Of a stretch of 9,353 bases of DNA, positions 6,510 to 9,353 are shown in pieces. The position numbers and the translations under genes are program-made. Location: the NCBI GenBank assembly GCA_964477875.1, contig CAYZFR010000156.1, positions 1-9,353 of the forward strand, given 5' to 3'. Origin of the DNA: Kuafuiihalomonas sp964477875 (lineage in GTDB: Bacteria > Myxococcota > Kuafuiibacteriia > Kuafuiibacteriales > Kuafuiibacteriaceae). Each line of letters opens with the position of its first letter. The stretch's first letter is position 1. The notes beneath the pieces were generated by a model that was not told the DNA's origin, ran no database searches, and saw only the letters and a list, made by a program, of their open reading frames with translations.

Positions 6510-7735
6510 GCGAAGCTCCGGTGGGCCTGCTCGACGCCTTCGACGAGTCGGTCGACCTCTTCGCTCGTGTTGTAGAGCGCGAAGCTGGCTCGCACGGTGC
6601 CTCCCTCGAGACCGAGCCTGGCCATCAAGGGCTCGGCGCAGTGGTGGCCGGTGCGCACGGCCACTCCGGCCTGGTCCAAGACCGTCCCCACGTCGTGCGG
6701 ATGCACGCCTTCCACCACGAAGGAAAGCACCGGCCCACGCTCGGCGGCGGAACCGATCGGGTGTACGCCCGGGAGTCGACGCAGGCCTTCGAGTCCTCGG
6801 GCCAACAGGGCAGCCTCGTGGGCGGCGACCTGCGACCGGTCGAGCTGGGCCAGGAAGTCGACCGCCGCCCCGAGGCCCAGGATGCCGGCGATGTTGGGGG
6901 TACCGGCCTCGAACTTCGCGGGCGCGGCAGCGACGACGGTCTCTCGAAAAGATACCGACCCGACCATGTCGCCGCCCCGCCGGTAGGGCGGCATGCGCTC
7001 CAGAAGCTCCGGTCGGGCCCACAGCACGCCCACCCCGTCAGGGCCGAACATCTTGTGGGCCGAAAAGACGTAGGCGTCGCAGCCGAGCTCGGTCACGTCG
7101 ACGGGCAGGTGGGCCACCGCCTGGGCTCCGTCCACCACCACCGTCGCGCCGGCTCGCCGGGCCTGCTCCGCCATCCACGCCACGGGGAGGACGGTGCCGA
7201 GGGCGTTCGACATGTGGCTCAGGGCCAGGATCCGAGGCGGCCGCCGATCTAGTTCGGCTTCGAAGGCGGCCGCGTCGAGCTGACCCGAAGCGTCGAGGGG
7301 CAGCACGCCGAGCTCGGCGCCCTGCCGCTCGCACAGCCACTGCCAGGGGACGAGGTTCGCGTGGTGCTCGAGGGCGGTGATCAAGATCCGGTCGCCGGGC
7401 GCGAGGTCCGGGCCCAGACCATGGGCGAGGAGGTTGAGGCCGTCGGTGGTGCCGGAGGTGAACACGATGTTCTCGTGCGTCGCCCCGATCCACGCGGCGA
7501 CGCGGTGGCGCACGGCCTCGTGGGCGGTGGTGGCGGCGGCGCTCCAGGCGTGGACGCCTCGGTGGACGTTGGCCGAACGGGCGTAACCGGCGGTCAGCGC
7601 GTCGATGACCCCTCGAGGTTTTTGGGTCGTGGACGCGTTGTCCAGGTAGGCGATGGCTCGCCCGTTGACGAACTCACGAAGAGCCGGGAACATCCGGCGA
7701 GCTTCGTCGATGTCGAACCACCCCGGTGATTTCAC
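6506..7735 (-). CDS. sufS: SufS-type cysteine desulfurase
   Basis: A 409-residue PLP enzyme (class V aminotransferase fold) that removes sulfur from cysteine, giving alanine and an enzyme persulfide for Fe-S or other sulfur-containing cofactors. Visible signatures are YLDNASTTQKP at 30-40, the PLP-stacking His pair at 124-125 (ALEHHAN), DGAQ at 202-205, the PLP lysine Lys228 in SAHKMFGPDGVG, and the persulfide cysteine Cys366 in RTGHHCAEP. ASFALYNT at 383-390 is the typical C-terminal segment. Length is normal for the family. The start is GTG 7735, preceded on the minus strand by AAGGGG at unusually close spacing (2 nt). It is followed by sufU with a 4-bp overlap, and its 5' end overlaps or abuts the divergent xdhC-like gene. 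Confidence 0.95.
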   Translation of the reverse strand: MKSPGWFDIDEARRMFPALREFVNGRAIAYLDNASTTQKPRGVIDALTAGYARSANVHRGVHAWSAAATTAHEAVRHRVAAWIGATHENIVFTSGTTDGLNLLAHGLGPDLAPGDRILITALEHHANLVPWQWLCERQGAELGVLPLDASGQLDAAAFEAELDRRPPRILALSHMSNALGTVLPVAWMAEQARRAGATVVVDGAQAVAHLPVDVTELGCDAYVFSAHKMFGPDGVGVLWARPELLERMPPYRRGGDMVGSVSFRETVVAAAPAKFEAGTPNIAGILGLGAAVDFLAQLDRSQVAAHEAALLARGLEGLRRLPGVHPIGSAAERGPVLSFVVEGVHPHDVGTVLDQAGVAVRTGHHCAEPLMARLGLEGGTVRASFALYNTSEEVDRLVEGVEQAHRSFA

Positions 7736-8096
7736 CGCCCCTTATTATCACGAGGGGCCCCTTCCGTCCCCCGATTCCCCGTCCTCCAGCGACCTGTTGG
7801 GCTGGGCCGAGGCGCTGCGCCGGTCCGGTCACCGCGTGGCTCTGGCGACGGTGGTGCGCACCTGGGGATCCTCTCCGCGTCCCCTCGGAAGCCAGCTCGT
7901 CGTCGTCGACGACGGGCGTTTTCAGGGCTCGGTGTCGGGAGGTTGCGTCGAGGCTCGCGTCATCGAGCGGGCCCTCGAGATCATGCACGAAGGCCAGCCC
8001 GAGTTGATCGAGTTTGGCGTCAGCCATCCCGAGGCCTGGGAGGTGGGCCTGCCCTGCGGTGGCCGGATCGCGATCTGGATCGAGGCCGTGAACTGA
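7710..8096 (+). CDS. XdhC/CoxI-family protein, N-terminal domain only
   Basis: A 128-residue protein carrying only the XdhC_CoxI domain, the N-terminal half of XdhC-type molybdenum-cofactor chaperones. Motifs are VALATVVRTWGSSPRPLGSQ at 43-62, GSVSGGCVEARVIE at 73-86 with Cys79, and the FGVSHPEAWEVGLPCGG region at 102-118 with Cys116. Both conserved cysteines are present. The family binds molybdenum cofactor and protects it during sulfuration and insertion into xanthine dehydrogenase-like enzymes. The ATG at 7710 gives a Pro/Ser-rich leader not typical of the family and overlaps sufS by 26 bp. TTG 7797 would start right at the domain (LLGWAEALRR) and leave a 61-bp divergent promoter region. 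Neither has a strong Shine-Dalgarno sequence, so the start is uncertain. The missing Rossmann half is encoded by the next gene. Confidence 0.88.
   Translation: MSNHPGDFTAPYYHEGPLPSPDSPSSSDLLGWAEALRRSGHRVALATVVRTWGSSPRPLGSQLVVVDDGRFQGSVSGGCVEARVIERALEIMHEGQPELIEFGVSHPEAWEVGLPCGGRIAIWIEAVN
7724..7737. repeat. Inverted repeat over the sufS start codon
   Basis: CGGTGA-TT-TCACCG, with 6-bp perfect arms and a TT spacer, covers the sufS GTG (7733-7735). A second perfect palindrome, AGGGGCCCCT, lies nearby at 7753-7762. Both sit between the divergent sufS and xdhC-like coding cores, where operators for a shared regulator would be expected. No known regulator site is recognised. Confidence 0.35.
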
Positions 8097-8099
8097 AGG
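8095..8099 (+). promoter_or_regulatory. Ribosome binding site for the XdhC Rossmann gene
   Basis: GAAGG overlaps the TGA of the preceding gene and lies 7 nt before GTG 8107. It supports that start and translation coupled to the upstream gene. Confidence 0.55.
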
Positions 8100-8106
8100 C
8101 CCCCAG

Positions 8107-8781
8107 GTGAAGCTTTCGGATCTAGAGGCCCTCAACGCGGCTCGTGCCGGCGGGCAGGAGCGGGTCCTCCTCACCGAGCTCGCGTCGGGGCGTCAGGCGA
8201 TGTGGCCCCATGACGCGCCGCTGGACCATGAGCTCGAGGCGGCGTGTCGGGCCGCCCTGCGGGACGAGACCCCGCGCCGGGTCGAGATCTCGGGGCAGGA
8301 TTGGTTCGTACACCCGTTCGTACCCCCGCGGCGACTGGTGGTGGTGGGGGCGGTCCACATCGCCCAGGCCCTGGTCCGCCTGGCTGCCCAGGCCGGGGAT
8401 GCGCCGGTCGTCGTCGATCCGCGCTCGGCCTTCGCTCGACCTGATCGCTTCCCCGGGCTGCGCGTCTCGACCGACTGGCCCGACGAATTTCTGGAGGCCC
8501 AGCCCCTCGGCCCGCGGGACGCTCTGGTCACCTTGACCCACGATCCGAAGCTCGACGACCCAGCCCTCGATCTCGCGCTCCGCTCCCCCGCCCACTACAT
8601 CGGGGCCCTCGGCTCGAAGAAGAGCCACCGCGCGCGCCTGCAGAGGCTCCGAGACCGGGGCTTCGACGAAGAGAGCCTCGCTCGCATCCACGGCCCGGTG
8701 GGCCTTCCGATCGGGAGCCGCTCTCCCTTCGAGATCGCGGTGTCGGTGGTGGCCCAGATGATCCAGGTGCGGCGCGCGTGA
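8107..8781 (+). CDS. xdhC: XdhC-family protein, Rossmann (C-terminal) domain
   Basis: A 224-residue protein with the C-terminal half of XdhC. Residues 1-73 are a linker-like region. The Rossmann fold starts at VVVGAVHIAQALVRLA (78-93) with VVVDPRSAF (101-109), then LTHDPKLDDPAL (143-154), YIGALGSKKSHRARLQRL (164-181) and the C-terminal IHGPVGLPIGSRSPFEIAVS (194-213). These are the hallmarks of molybdenum hydroxylase maturation factors. The nucleotide loop reads GAVHIA rather than the GAGHVA of many relatives, a variant I believe also occurs in the family. It starts at GTG 8107, ten bases after the N-terminal-domain gene, and its TGA overlaps the next gene's GTG by 4 bp. Together with its neighbour it makes up one full XdhC. 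Confidence 0.92.
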   Translation: MKLSDLEALNAARAGGQERVLLTELASGRQAMWPHDAPLDHELEAACRAALRDETPRRVEISGQDWFVHPFVPPRRLVVVGAVHIAQALVRLAAQAGDAPVVVDPRSAFARPDRFPGLRVSTDWPDEFLEAQPLGPRDALVTLTHDPKLDDPALDLALRSPAHYIGALGSKKSHRARLQRLRDRGFDEESLARIHGPVGLPIGSRSPFEIAVSVVAQMIQVRRA

Positions 8782-9353
8782 GTCGGGTGCACGGCCTGCT
8801 CCTGGCGGCGGGGCGCTCGACCCGGATGGGCGCGACGAACAAGCTCCTCCTCTCCGTGGACGGTGTACCGATGGTGCGCCGGGTCGCCGGTGCCCTCGCG
8901 GGGGCGGGCTTGGACGCCACGCTCGCCGTGCTCGGTCATGAATCCGACCAGGTGGCGGCTGCGCTGCCGCCGAGCTTCGCGAGCGTCGTCAACTGGGATT
9001 TCGAGGAGGGCATGGGTCGCTCGCTCGCCGTCGGCGTGCGCGCCCTCGACGCCGGGGTCGACGGCGTCCTGGTGGCCTTGGCCGACACTCCGTGGCTTCG
9101 CACCGAGACGGTGAGGTCGGTGGTCGCGGCTTTCCGCGCCCGGCCCGAGCAGGCGAGCATCATCGCGCCCCGCTGCGCGGGCCGCCGGGGCCATCCGATG
9201 ATCTTCGCTGCCACCCACCGGCCCCGCCTGGAGGCCTGCCGCGGGGACGAAGGCGCGAAAGCTCTCCTGCAGGCGCATGGGCGCGCCATCCACTGGGTGG
9301 ATGTCGAGGACGAGGGGATCTGGCGGGACGTCGACCGCCCGCAGGACGTCTAG
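8778..9353 (+). CDS. mocA: MocA-like molybdenum cofactor nucleotidyltransferase
   Basis: A complete 191-residue cytoplasmic enzyme of the MobA-like NTP-transferase family, with its TAG at the right edge. Key motifs are LAAGRSTRMG at 9-18 with Lys22 (NTP binding), NWDFEEGMGRSLAVGVRAL at 72-90, the metal-binding-type LADTPWL at 101-107, GRRGHPMIF at 135-143, GDEGAKALL at 156-164 and a terminal DVDRPQD at 184-190. This is the MocA group, which adds CMP to molybdopterin to make the cytosine dinucleotide cofactor of molybdenum hydroxylases. GMP-transferring MobA is less likely given the xdhC neighbours. The GTG start overlaps the xdhC stop (GTGA), showing coupling. The order XdhC-N, XdhC-C, MocA is that of a maturation operon; the enzyme it serves would lie beyond the edge. 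Confidence 0.88.
   Translation: MSRVHGLLLAAGRSTRMGATNKLLLSVDGVPMVRRVAGALAGAGLDATLAVLGHESDQVAAALPPSFASVVNWDFEEGMGRSLAVGVRALDAGVDGVLVALADTPWLRTETVRSVVAAFRARPEQASIIAPRCAGRRGHPMIFAATHRPRLEACRGDEGAKALLQAHGRAIHWVDVEDEGIWRDVDRPQDV

Noticed and set aside
8595..9293. Minus-strand frame opposite xdhC and mocA
   Set aside because: Arg/Gly/His-rich shadow with no domain; both plus-strand genes are well supported.

Overview
The window is GC-rich, densely packed bacterial chromosome, most likely from a member of the Myxococcota or a related former deltaproteobacterium. That placement is inferred from three things: a DUF2330-family secreted protein with a MYXO-CTERM-like tail, a lipoprotein with an Asp/Ser/Pro/Gly-rich linker of the kind common in that phylum, and heavy use of GTG/TTG starts. 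No RNA gene, CRISPR array, intact mobile element or virulence cassette was seen.

Layout from left to right. Positions 1-165 hold no convincing gene. A short-chain dehydrogenase (166-1047, +) runs into and overlaps the end of a convergent EamA-type transporter (1017-1886, -). That transporter is divergent from a membrane-anchored protein of unknown function (1965-2723, +), and two small hairpins lie in the 78 bp between them. Positions 2724-2979 are non-genic. They contain the decayed C-terminal remnant of a Fic/DOC-family protein, an AT-rich inverted repeat, and a dyad just upstream of the next gene. A DUF2330 secreted protein (2980-4710, +) and an Asp-box, probably beta-propeller, lipoprotein (4742-6097, +) follow as a likely two-gene envelope unit.

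The right third is about metal-cofactor assembly. On the minus strand, sufS (cysteine desulfurase) and sufU (Fe-S scaffold/sulfur acceptor) overlap by 4 bp. Divergent from them on the plus strand are three tightly coupled genes: an XdhC/CoxI N-terminal-domain protein, an XdhC Rossmann-domain protein, and a MocA-like nucleotidyltransferase. The last three are the maturation genes expected next to a molybdenum hydroxylase (xanthine dehydrogenase or aerobic CO dehydrogenase family), whose structural genes would lie outside the window. Molybdenum hydroxylases need [2Fe-2S] clusters and often a sulfurated molybdenum cofactor, so the adjacent desulfurase pair may serve the same enzyme; this is inference.

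I see no clearly novel multi-gene system. The points most worth a second look are the sufSU/xdhC/mocA divergent block with its split XdhC, the DUF2330/propeller pair with its unusual Cys cluster, and the Fic remnant.
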